64,000 nucleotides of DNA from Changchengzhania lutea (GTDB lineage: Bacteria; Bacteroidota; Bacteroidia; Flavobacteriales; Flavobacteriaceae), in NCBI RefSeq assembly GCF_006974145.1, contig NZ_CP039456.1, positions 2,324,001 to 2,388,000 on the forward strand. Reading direction: 5' to 3'. The notes under the pieces were generated by a model. That model saw nothing but the letters and a program-made list of their open reading frames with translations, was not told the origin of the DNA and made no database searches. Shown piece after piece: positions 26,381-35,332 of this stretch (position 1 is its first letter; the number at the start of each line of letters is the position of its first letter). The translations under genes and the position numbers were made by a program.

Positions 26381-27724
26381 TTAGTGCTTTTTCCAGCTTT
26401 GTTCAATTTCTTCTAAGGTTTTTCCTTTGGTTTCAGGAATAAATTTATAAGTAAATATTACAAGTATTATAGCATTTGCCATAAATATCCAAAACGTCAT
26501 GGTTTCGCCCATTTCTAATAAAACTGGTGTGAATTGCGAAATTAAAACTACACCAACCCAAAGCACCATAATAGCTAAAGACATAGCAATACCACGTGTT
26601 TTTGTTGGGAAAATTTCTGAAATCAACACCCAAGGAATCGGCCCTAAAGACGTTGCAAAACAACCAACAAAGCCTAAAATTAGAATAAGCAACCAAGGTC
26701 CAGATGTTAAATCTAATTGATACAATAATCCTATGCCGAATAAACAAAGAGCCATACCAGTTACACCCCAAAGTAAGAGTGTACGTCTTCCTAATTTATC
26801 AATATATTTTATGGCTACAAAAGTGAAGATGGTATTAACAATGCCAATAATAACCGTTTGCATTAAAGCAGAATCTACAGCAAAACCTGCACTTTTTAAT
26901 ATTTCTGGCGCGTAGTACATGATGGCATTAATACCTGTAATTTGTGAAAACAATGCCAGAAAAACACCTATAATCATTGCCATACGTAAACCTGGCTCAA
27001 ATAATTCTTTTAACGTTCCTTTTTCCTGACCTAAAGCTGCTTTAATTTCCTGGTGAACTTCTTTTGCTTTTTCTTCAGAATTTATACGAGATAAAATACT
27101 TAAAGCCTCATCATGTCTCCCTTCTTTAGATAACCACCTTGGGCTCTCTGGCACAAAAAATAATGCAATAAAAAACAGTAAAGCAGGAATAACTTCTGAT
27201 CCTACCATATAACGCCAACCAGTTTCTATATTCCAAGCTTCAGTACTAAACTGCGCCACTTTATAGTTGAAAAAGAAAACAATATTTATTCCCAAAACAA
27301 TGGCCAATTGATATAAGGATACTAAAGTACCACGTTTTTCTGCTGGAGCAATTTCCGAAATGTATAATGGTGATAACATAGATGCAGCACCAACACCAAC
27401 ACCGCCAATAATTCTTGCGACTACAAAAAACATATAACTATCAGCAATGGCAGACCCTATAGCCGAAACGGCAAACAAAAATGCTGTGATTAACAATGTT
27501 TTTTTTCGCCCTATTTTATCTGCTATATAACCCGCAATGGCTACACCTAAAATACAACCGAATATTGCAGAGGAAACCGCAAACCCTTTTTGGTTAACAC
27601 CTAAACTAAATTTGGTTTCTAAAAAGCCTATAGCTCCTGAAATTACTGCGGTATCGTAACCAAATAGTAATCCGCCCAAAGCTCCTATAATGGTAATCTT
27701 TAATAAGTATTTTTTGTTTCCCAT
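26381..27724 (-). CDS. Sugar porter family MFS transporter (XylE/GLUT-like)
   Basis: All sugar-porter signatures are present: GGLLFGYDTAVISGAIG in helix 1, IADKIGRKKTLL between helices 2 and 3, PESPRWLSKEGR after helix 6, and PETKGKTLEEIEQ at the C-terminus; twelve membrane helices are predicted in 447 residues. It imports a monosaccharide across the inner membrane, probably by proton symport. It sits between the ROK-isomerase fusion and the TPR lipoprotein, so mannose or the second PUL sugar is the likely cargo. Confidence 0.92.
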   Translation of the reverse strand: MGNKKYLLKITIIGALGGLLFGYDTAVISGAIGFLETKFSLGVNQKGFAVSSAIFGCILGVAIAGYIADKIGRKKTLLITAFLFAVSAIGSAIADSYMFFVVARIIGGVGVGAASMLSPLYISEIAPAEKRGTLVSLYQLAIVLGINIVFFFNYKVAQFSTEAWNIETGWRYMVGSEVIPALLFFIALFFVPESPRWLSKEGRHDEALSILSRINSEEKAKEVHQEIKAALGQEKGTLKELFEPGLRMAMIIGVFLALFSQITGINAIMYYAPEILKSAGFAVDSALMQTVIIGIVNTIFTFVAIKYIDKLGRRTLLLWGVTGMALCLFGIGLLYQLDLTSGPWLLILILGFVGCFATSLGPIPWVLISEIFPTKTRGIAMSLAIMVLWVGVVLISQFTPVLLEMGETMTFWIFMANAIILVIFTYKFIPETKGKTLEEIEQSWKKH

Positions 27725-27777
27725 GGTATTTGTTTAGTTAGTGTTTATTAGTTCTTATCTTTCAAGAAAAAGAGTTG

Positions 27778-30462
27778 TTAAAATCTGGTACTACAAAAAT
27801 CTGGCTTTACGTTAGATTGAATCACTTTTGCTTCGGTATCATCACCAAGATTTATTAAAGTATAGTTTTTGGTATTTGCAGGAATAACAAATGTTTCGGC
27901 ATAATGAATTATCATACTTCTATAACCAGTTACTACCTTTATTTTAGTGCCTTCAACCAAATTTAGAATATGACATTGGTTGTTGGTTTGCATATACATT
28001 TCATTATGAAATTCAAATCTAAAAATCTCATAAAAATGCTTTGGATGTGTACTTAATTGTACTGTTTGCCAATCGTTTCCTTTATCTATTATACTTTCTT
28101 TTGAAATATATTCATCCTTAACCTTATCACCTTGACAATCAAAATTAACCACTTGCATACCACGTTCTATATTTAAAGGACGTGGGTTGCCATCTAAATC
28201 CAATCGCATCCAATCATACATCTTAAAGGTATAGATATAAGGTGTACTACTTATTTCCAGCACCAAATTATCTCTACCAGAACAATGAATAGTTCCGTTA
28301 GGGATTAAGAATAAGTCATGCTTTTTAGCAGGATGTTTCTGAATGTATTTTTCAGTATCCATCGTTTCGGATTTGTCATTACTTTCTTTTAAAGCCGCAT
28401 GAAACTCTTCGCGTTGCACACCTTCTTTAAATCCAAGATATACTTGAGCTTCAGGTTCTGCTTCTAAAATATAATAGGTTTCATCTTGTGTGAACGTTTC
28501 ACCAAAATTCTCTCTAATAAATTCTTGTGTTGGGTGACATTGTAAGGACAGATTTGCACCATCATACGTGTCCAGATAATCAAAACGAATAGGGAATTCG
28601 TATCCAAATGTTTCTGCTGCATCACCAAGCATGGCTTTATGATCGTTAAACATGAGCATATCAAAAGAGACTTCCAATCGTGTTTTGTTATTAGAGAATA
28701 CCACGCCATTTTCTGGCACAATCAGTTCGAAAGACCACGCGTAGTTTACTACATCTTGCGATAATCCTACAATCTTATTTTTTATCCAATGTCCTCCCCA
28801 AACTCCAGCTTCAAACCAAGGTCTTGCTCTAAATACACTACGGGACATTTGATTAAGCCCATCTCTTAAGGCTTTTCCAGTAGCCCACGAGATATCTTCA
28901 AAATATTGTCCATCAACTATAATATCAATATCACTTAGTATATTTGCTTTGTGTTTGTTTAATGCCACCCAATCCACAAAATACATGCGCTTATATTGTA
29001 GTTTTGGTGGTAAAACTTCTTCTGCCCCAAGATTAAGAAGCGAGCCAGAACGAGATCGATATTGAATTTCGTTTTTAGGAATATCGACATAAATTGTTTT
29101 ACTTCTCCAATTACTTAATGAAGCACCACAACCAAATATGATGCTTAATGTGTTGTCATCTTTTTGAATACTATTCAATTTTACTTCATCAAAGAAATCT
29201 TTTAATTCTCCAGTAAATACCCTACCAAAAACAGCATCATCTCCACCTAAAAAAGGTTCGATAAGCTTATCAATAGTTTCAACATCTTTATATGCAACAT
29301 CAACAGAATACGTTATGCAATTAACCCCAAGAGTATTGAGCTCTTTGGTAAGATGCAATATAAAATCATCCCAGTATATTCCTATAAACCCATCTATAAC
29401 CACCGATTTCTCAGTGGCTATTTGTTTTGCTAAACTCTTATAACCTTGATGAATGGAATCATTAATTTCAAAAGTTGGAAAAACTTCATAACCATCTTTT
29501 TCTTTGTCTTCACCATTAATTGGCATTAAAAACTGACTCGTATTTCTTTTATTTCTCAATTGTGTCTTACAGTTACTTATCATTTTTTGTACAGCTCCTA
29601 AAATAGCCGAATCTTCAGTATCTGTTGAAATCACAACTTTAGGAATTGTACCGTTTAAACTATTCTGAAAATTATCTCTAAACAAATTATAGCTTCTGGC
29701 AATATTTCCACCAATAAACAAATAATCGGTTTTAAAATCTTGAAGTAGTGGTGACAAAAAATCGCCTAAATGAGTTCCGAAATCCTCAAAAATTCGTTTT
29801 GCTTTGTTAGATATTTGAGCTTTATCAGCAATCACTTTAACATTATCTGCAGTGTGCCCCATTTTATTTTTATACGTTTCTAAAAACCAGTTGGTTCCCA
29901 ACCAGTCTTCTCCACGCTTTCCTTTAAATGGCAGATTATAAATCTCGCCATTAGCTGGAACTTTATTCGCTTTATTAACTATAGCTCCGCCAGTCATAAA
30001 ACCAGAACCAATACCTGTACCAAGTGTTATAGCAGTAACATTGCTTCCTGTTAATGAGTTTCTCCAAGCTTCGCCTAAAAGAAAACAATTGGCATCATTT
30101 ACAAATACTATTTCATCTGGTGAATTGATGAATTTCTTTAAATGATTGTATATATATGTCTTAATATCTACACCAAAAAGTTTATTGTATTTATTACAGT
30201 TGAATATTTTAGAAATCCCTTTTTCATAATCTAAAGGTCCAGGAATTGAAATCCCAATGCCTCGAATAGTTTGGTTATGATTTTTAAGACATGTTTTCAT
30301 ACCTTCAACCATGGTTGACAATATAGTTAAAGCATCTTGCTGGCTATCAACAGCGATATGTATCTTACTATCTTTTACGATATTTTTATTGTTAATATCC
30401 ACAATCGCAATTGCCAAATGGCTTCCTCCAATATCAATTCCTAATGCGAAATCAGTGTTCAT
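27778..30462 (-). CDS. Three-part fusion: ROK sugar kinase - uridine-kinase-like module - class I mannose-6-phosphate isomerase
   Basis: Residues about 1-300 are a ROK kinase (ALGIDIGGSHLAIAIVD, the ATP-binding phosphate loop, then GTGIGSGFMTGGAIV and VFVNDANCFLLGEA). About 330-540 resemble a uridine-kinase/phosphoribulokinase-type P-loop protein, but the loop IDGFIGIYWDD has no GxxxxGK(S/T), so it is probably not catalytic. About 560-894 are class I phosphomannose isomerase with zinc-site motifs LQCHPTQEF, LFLIPNGTIHCSG and LEISSTPYIYTFKMYDW. Together the protein could phosphorylate mannose and convert mannose-6-phosphate to fructose-6-phosphate. Typical isomerases are about 300-400 residues, so 894 reflects the fusion. 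Confidence 0.85.
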   Translation of the reverse strand: MNTDFALGIDIGGSHLAIAIVDINNKNIVKDSKIHIAVDSQQDALTILSTMVEGMKTCLKNHNQTIRGIGISIPGPLDYEKGISKIFNCNKYNKLFGVDIKTYIYNHLKKFINSPDEIVFVNDANCFLLGEAWRNSLTGSNVTAITLGTGIGSGFMTGGAIVNKANKVPANGEIYNLPFKGKRGEDWLGTNWFLETYKNKMGHTADNVKVIADKAQISNKAKRIFEDFGTHLGDFLSPLLQDFKTDYLFIGGNIARSYNLFRDNFQNSLNGTIPKVVISTDTEDSAILGAVQKMISNCKTQLRNKRNTSQFLMPINGEDKEKDGYEVFPTFEINDSIHQGYKSLAKQIATEKSVVIDGFIGIYWDDFILHLTKELNTLGVNCITYSVDVAYKDVETIDKLIEPFLGGDDAVFGRVFTGELKDFFDEVKLNSIQKDDNTLSIIFGCGASLSNWRSKTIYVDIPKNEIQYRSRSGSLLNLGAEEVLPPKLQYKRMYFVDWVALNKHKANILSDIDIIVDGQYFEDISWATGKALRDGLNQMSRSVFRARPWFEAGVWGGHWIKNKIVGLSQDVVNYAWSFELIVPENGVVFSNNKTRLEVSFDMLMFNDHKAMLGDAAETFGYEFPIRFDYLDTYDGANLSLQCHPTQEFIRENFGETFTQDETYYILEAEPEAQVYLGFKEGVQREEFHAALKESNDKSETMDTEKYIQKHPAKKHDLFLIPNGTIHCSGRDNLVLEISSTPYIYTFKMYDWMRLDLDGNPRPLNIERGMQVVNFDCQGDKVKDEYISKESIIDKGNDWQTVQLSTHPKHFYEIFRFEFHNEMYMQTNNQCHILNLVEGTKIKVVTGYRSMIIHYAETFVIPANTKNYTLINLGDDTEAKVIQSNVKPDFCSTRF

Positions 30463-30503
30463 ATATTTTTATATTATAATTGAGATTGTGTTAAATTATC
30501 TCG

Positions 30504-33500
30504 TTAATTATTAAAAATTTTAATAGTGGCATCTTCTGGAATAGTAACTGTTTTAGAAGATTGCGATAAATAGCCTTCGCCATTATAAAATTCGATTTTA
30601 CGTTTTTTTCCGTTTGATAAACTGATGATACCATACATAGCTTTAGCATCACGCTTTATTGTTTTGCCTTTAGTTTCAACTTTAAAAACCTTTAAATCGT
30701 CATTATTTTGGCTTGCTAAAACAAGGTTTCCGTTTGCTGTTGCCACTTGCACTAAAGCCCTAGCGTCGCCATCAACCATAAAACCTGTTGTATTAAAATT
30801 TTGAACTTGAAAATGTCCGTTTCCATCACCTTTTAAATACCATCCTAGAGATGCATCATATTGCCCATATCCTACTTCTGCATGATAAAAATTACCTACT
30901 AAAAGCACATCTAAATTTCCGTCTAAATCAAAATCGCTAATAGTTGTTCCCATTCCTGGAGCAAATTGTGCTTGTATTGGTAAATCGTAAATTTTAAATG
31001 CTCCATTTCCAGAATTTTCTACATAAACACTTTTTAAATTTGTTGTTTTAAGCGTGTTATAAGGTGTATCTAAAGCAATATCTTTAATCGTTGCTGATGC
31101 ATATTGTTGATACGTACGAAACTTCTTTTTTACAAATACCATTTGATCTGCAAGTAAATCTCGTGAAGCAAAAGGGTAGCTCCTGTAGGCTCCATCTTCA
31201 TCTTTAGAAAATATAGAAATTATAGGATCAATTTTTCGGTCATTATCAAAATCGCCCAAAGCCAGTGTGATAGGGTATGCTTCTGAAGCTTTAAAAACTG
31301 AATTCTCACCAAGATTTCCTATAATGTAATCGATGTCGCCATCGTTATCAAAATCGCCACCATTAACACTATTCCACCAACCATTCGAGTTTTCAAGTTC
31401 TATTTTTTTCAAGAATTTTCCGTTGTTATTCTTATAAATTGTAATTGGCATCCATTCGCCCACAAGCATTAAATCTATCCAACCATCATTATTATAATCT
31501 GTCCATAATGCTGAAGAAACCATGCCTAATTTTGTATTTCCAAACATTGAATTGGTAATGCCTTTAAACGTTCCTTTTTCGTTATTAAGCAAGTAACTTT
31601 TTGGTGATTCTCCATATTTTCCTGGTACTAAACGACCACCAACAAAAAGATCTAAATCACCATCTTTATCATAATCTGAAGCTATAACACAACTTCCGCT
31701 AGAATTTATTTCTGGTAAACTATTTGATTTTGAAAAATTCCCTTTTCCATCATTTATGTAAAGTCTGTCTTGATGATAGCCTTCATCAAAAATTTCGCTG
31801 CTGCCACTAACGACATACAAATCGTTATCTCCATCATTATCGGCATCAAAAAATAGTGATCCCATATCTTCGTGGCCTTTTTCAAAAGGCGTAGAAATGG
31901 AATCGAACGTGCCGTTAGCTTTTTGTTTAAAAAGCTTACCTGAATAATCAAAAGAGCCCCCAATATAAATATCATCAAGGTTATCTCCATTAACATCGGC
32001 GACAGTTATTGCTGGCCCATTGTTAGAATAATTTTGAGGGATTAAAGGTTCTCTTTTAAAATCTGGAAAAATTAATTCTTTTTGATTGAATTGAAGGGCA
32101 CCCTCATTTGTGATTTCAGTAAAAAGAGGCTTTGAATACTCTTTATTTATTTTAGATTTAGCACTTGCGTTCTCATAATTTAAAACAAGCGTAGAATTTA
32201 AAGTAAGGTTTTTTAAAATTTGGCTTTTACCATCAAACCATGATACGTTTAAGCTGTCTATTGATGTGTGTTCAGGAAACCCAAAATGCAATTGAGGCGC
32301 CATTGCTGATTGAAATCCTCTGGTTGTATTATTTTCGGCAAACTGAATACTCCCATTTGAGTAAACCCATACTTTAGCGCCAATACCGTTTGGGTTATTT
32401 TTTGTACCGTTAAATTTTAATGTAAGGTACTTATTTTTAGATGTTTCAACTGTTGTGTTTTTTAGAACAGTGGCTTCTTCATTTAAGTTATTTGCTACAA
32501 CATCCAAGTCACCATCATTATCTAAATCTACATAAACTGCTCCATTTGAAAAGGTTGGAGACGCAGAAATCCATTCTTTTGAAACATCTGTAAAAGTTAA
32601 GTCTCCGTTGTTTTTATAAAAATAATTTTGTTGCTTTATTTCTGGAAGTTTAATAATACTTGCCAAATACATACTATCGGATTTTTGCTTTGTTGTAAGC
32701 ATAGAGTGCCGCTTTCTATAGACAATAAAGTCTAAATCCGTCATGTCTTTTAAATAGCCATTGGTAACATATAAATCTTTATTACCATCTAGATTAAAAT
32801 CGGCAAAAAGACCTGCCCAACTCCAGTCTGAACTACTAATTCCCGATAATTGCCCTATTTCGCTAAAATGTGGTTTACTAGTATCTAAACCATTATTTAG
32901 TTGCAATGTGTTACGCATATATTGCGGCTGGTAGCCAATATATTTACCATATTCAAAGAAATCATAGTTTGGTTTACTAAGCATCGTTTTTTTCTTAGCA
33001 TTGGTTGCTGGTAACATATCCATAACTAAAATATCTAAGAATCCATCGTTATTAATATCGGCTATATCATTGCCCATACCGTTATGACTTTGATGTTTTA
33101 TGCTCGTATCGATTTCATTTTTAAAAGTTCCGTTGCCTTGATTGATGTACAAAATATCATTGGATACAAAATCATTAGACACATAAATATCTGGGTATCC
33201 GTCTTGATTGATATCGCTAATACCAACACCCAAGCCAAAACCTTCAATGGTAATACCAGCTTCTTTTGAAACGTCTTCAAATACAGGATGTCCATTATCA
33301 CCTAAACCGTTATTTCTATACAACTTATCTGTGTTTTCAGATTCGCCATTAAGTTTTTTGTTCTTTGGTGTGTTTAAACCCTGCATTTCATGCATATGAT
33401 TTAGTAAATACATGTCTAAATCACCATCTAAATCATAATCAAAAAAAGCGGATTGAGTAGAATATGATGTATCTGCTAAAATATAAGCCTCTGCCATTTC

Positions 33501-33965
33501 TTTAAATGTACCATCTTTTTGACTTACAAATAGCTGGTTTTTTCTTTTATTAGAATCTGTACTACCCGAAACGCAGACATAAATATCTAACCAGCCATCG
33601 GCATTAATATCAATCATTGCAGCACCAGATGACCAAGACGTTGTTCCTGTATTGGATCGTTTAGTAATGTCTTCAAATTGAAAATCCCCTTTATTTAGAT
33701 ACAATTTGCTTGACACTTGGTTTCCTGTAAAATATAAATCGACTAATCCATCATTATTTACATCGCCTGCTGCAACACCCCCACCATTAAAATAGTAGAT
33801 ATAATTTAAAATATTTAAATCGCCGTCTAATGGTAAATCGTTAGAAAAATTGATTCCTGTTTTATTATGTTTAAATATTTGAAATGTTTTATTGCTATTA
33901 GTGCTAGTTTTTTTGCAAGAATAGATTAAAAGAATGCTTAAAAAAAAGTACAGATACTTTCTCAT
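30504..33965 (-). CDS. FG-GAP/VCBS-repeat lipoprotein with ASPIC/UnbV domain
   Basis: This is a 1153-residue surface lipoprotein (leader FFLSILLIYSCKK). It consists of many calcium-type FG-GAP repeats of the form DxNxDGxxD, e.g. AAGDVNNDGLVDLYFTGN, then MIDINADGWLDIYV, and later VADVNGDNLDDIYIGG. An ASPIC/UnbV segment lies near residues 530-600 (GIGAKVWVYSNGSIQFAENN). Such CRTAC1-like propellers are frequent beside SusC/D pairs and may bind glycans or proteins outside the cell. Their exact function is not established. It starts 17 bp after the CE7 gene and ends 41 bp before the kinase-isomerase gene. Confidence 0.85.
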   Translation of the reverse strand: MRKYLYFFLSILLIYSCKKTSTNSNKTFQIFKHNKTGINFSNDLPLDGDLNILNYIYYFNGGGVAAGDVNNDGLVDLYFTGNQVSSKLYLNKGDFQFEDITKRSNTGTTSWSSGAAMIDINADGWLDIYVCVSGSTDSNKRKNQLFVSQKDGTFKEMAEAYILADTSYSTQSAFFDYDLDGDLDMYLLNHMHEMQGLNTPKNKKLNGESENTDKLYRNNGLGDNGHPVFEDVSKEAGITIEGFGLGVGISDINQDGYPDIYVSNDFVSNDILYINQGNGTFKNEIDTSIKHQSHNGMGNDIADINNDGFLDILVMDMLPATNAKKKTMLSKPNYDFFEYGKYIGYQPQYMRNTLQLNNGLDTSKPHFSEIGQLSGISSSDWSWAGLFADFNLDGNKDLYVTNGYLKDMTDLDFIVYRKRHSMLTTKQKSDSMYLASIIKLPEIKQQNYFYKNNGDLTFTDVSKEWISASPTFSNGAVYVDLDNDGDLDVVANNLNEEATVLKNTTVETSKNKYLTLKFNGTKNNPNGIGAKVWVYSNGSIQFAENNTTRGFQSAMAPQLHFGFPEHTSIDSLNVSWFDGKSQILKNLTLNSTLVLNYENASAKSKINKEYSKPLFTEITNEGALQFNQKELIFPDFKREPLIPQNYSNNGPAITVADVNGDNLDDIYIGGSFDYSGKLFKQKANGTFDSISTPFEKGHEDMGSLFFDADNDGDNDLYVVSGSSEIFDEGYHQDRLYINDGKGNFSKSNSLPEINSSGSCVIASDYDKDGDLDLFVGGRLVPGKYGESPKSYLLNNEKGTFKGITNSMFGNTKLGMVSSALWTDYNNDGWIDLMLVGEWMPITIYKNNNGKFLKKIELENSNGWWNSVNGGDFDNDGDIDYIIGNLGENSVFKASEAYPITLALGDFDNDRKIDPIISIFSKDEDGAYRSYPFASRDLLADQMVFVKKKFRTYQQYASATIKDIALDTPYNTLKTTNLKSVYVENSGNGAFKIYDLPIQAQFAPGMGTTISDFDLDGNLDVLLVGNFYHAEVGYGQYDASLGWYLKGDGNGHFQVQNFNTTGFMVDGDARALVQVATANGNLVLASQNNDDLKVFKVETKGKTIKRDAKAMYGIISLSNGKKRKIEFYNGEGYLSQSSKTVTIPEDATIKIFNN

Positions 33966-33982
33966 TTATTTTTTTAATTCTT

Positions 33983-35308
33983 TTAGTTTGATAATAATTT
34001 TTCAAATAACCACTCATGCGCTTTATCCTTTTGTTCTTGGTAGCTAAAATGCCCTTCGTCTGGCATGATGTTCAAAGTTTTTGGAGCAGTTATTACATTA
34101 TATGCTGAATACATTGAGGTTGGTGGACAAACAGCATCATTATAACCCCAACCGTAAAACCCTGGAGTTCTTAAAATTCGAGCAAAATTTACAATATCAT
34201 AGTATTTAGAAGTTTCTATTCTGGCCGGCGTATTGTTTAGTGACGCATTTGTTTTATCAAATAAATGAGGCCATCCGCCAGCTCTTCCATGAAGGTAACC
34301 TGTTAAATCGCACAATGCAGGATAATAACTCACTAAATATTTTACTCTACTATCTAAAGCTGCTGTTACAATTGATAAAGCACCACCTTGACTTCCACCA
34401 TATACCGCCAAATTTTCGCCGTCATATTTATCTAACGAACTAATAAAATCAACAGATCTTACACATCCTAAATACACACGTTTATAATAATAATGATCCT
34501 TGTTATCTAGATTTATATTCCAATAACCCCAAAGTGCACCATTCCATAAATCGCCATGTAAATTTGGTTCTTTACTTATTGTCGGAACGCCGTGAATACG
34601 AATTTCAAACGTAATAACGCCTTGCTTCACATGTTCATCCTGCACCATAAAATGTCCCCAAACACCAGCACCAGGAACTTTTAATACTGCTGGATATTTC
34701 CCTTCTTTTTTTGGAACACTCAAAACACCATAAACCTTAGCGTTGGAACGATAATTTCTGATATTTACATGGTAAACATCAATATCTCTATCGCTTAATT
34801 CGGGCACGAGTTCCATTTTAGGAAGCATAGGTATTTTTGCTGCTTCAGCTTTGGCATTATCCCAAAACTCAACAAAATCTTTGGGCATTGTAGTAGTTGG
34901 TTTGATCTTGTTGGCTTCAAATGCAGCAGTAGCTGTACCTGTATATGTTTGTCCATCTACTATTGCTGTAACAGCACACCTTAAAAAACCTGGTGTTTTC
35001 ATTGTTCCGCCTTTGACTGTATATTTTCCTTCAGGTAGCGTAATAGTTTCAGATTGCCAAGGTTCCATTTTTTCGGGCATTACCTTATAAGCAATTTCAA
35101 TATGCTTAACTGGATTGCCAAACTTCAAAACTGTAATATTAAAGTTTACATTTTCCCCTAATTTATAATTCCAGTCATCATGATCTGGTGCTACAATTAC
35201 AGAAACAGGCTTATTTGAATATGCCCATTGCGCATTGACTGCAAATGTGCTTATGAAAAGAAGCGTTATTAACGAAATAAAATATTTAGTTCGACTAGAA
35301 GTTTTCAT
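33983..35308 (-). CDS. Acetylxylan-esterase-type hydrolase (CE7/AXE1)
   Basis: An alpha/beta-hydrolase with signal peptide (LFISTFAVNAQWA), an N-terminal beta domain (to about residue 130) and the AXE1 core. The nucleophile is Ser in AVYGGSQGGALS, the acid is probably the Asp in WGYNDAVCPPTS, and the His is in MPDEGHFSYQ. Family CE7 enzymes deacetylate xylan and other acetylated oligosaccharides. Here it follows the GH92 gene by 24 bp. With the O-acetylesterase at 15351 it indicates that the substrate is O-acetylated. Confidence 0.85.
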   Translation of the reverse strand: MKTSSRTKYFISLITLLFISTFAVNAQWAYSNKPVSVIVAPDHDDWNYKLGENVNFNITVLKFGNPVKHIEIAYKVMPEKMEPWQSETITLPEGKYTVKGGTMKTPGFLRCAVTAIVDGQTYTGTATAAFEANKIKPTTTMPKDFVEFWDNAKAEAAKIPMLPKMELVPELSDRDIDVYHVNIRNYRSNAKVYGVLSVPKKEGKYPAVLKVPGAGVWGHFMVQDEHVKQGVITFEIRIHGVPTISKEPNLHGDLWNGALWGYWNINLDNKDHYYYKRVYLGCVRSVDFISSLDKYDGENLAVYGGSQGGALSIVTAALDSRVKYLVSYYPALCDLTGYLHGRAGGWPHLFDKTNASLNNTPARIETSKYYDIVNFARILRTPGFYGWGYNDAVCPPTSMYSAYNVITAPKTLNIMPDEGHFSYQEQKDKAHEWLFEKLLSN

Positions 35309-35332
35309 AACCTAAATTTATTGCCATAAATA

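Noticed and set aside
27778-30462. Functional third enzyme (uridine kinase) in the fusion
   Set aside because: The expected Walker A lysine motif is absent in the segment, so catalysis is not claimed.
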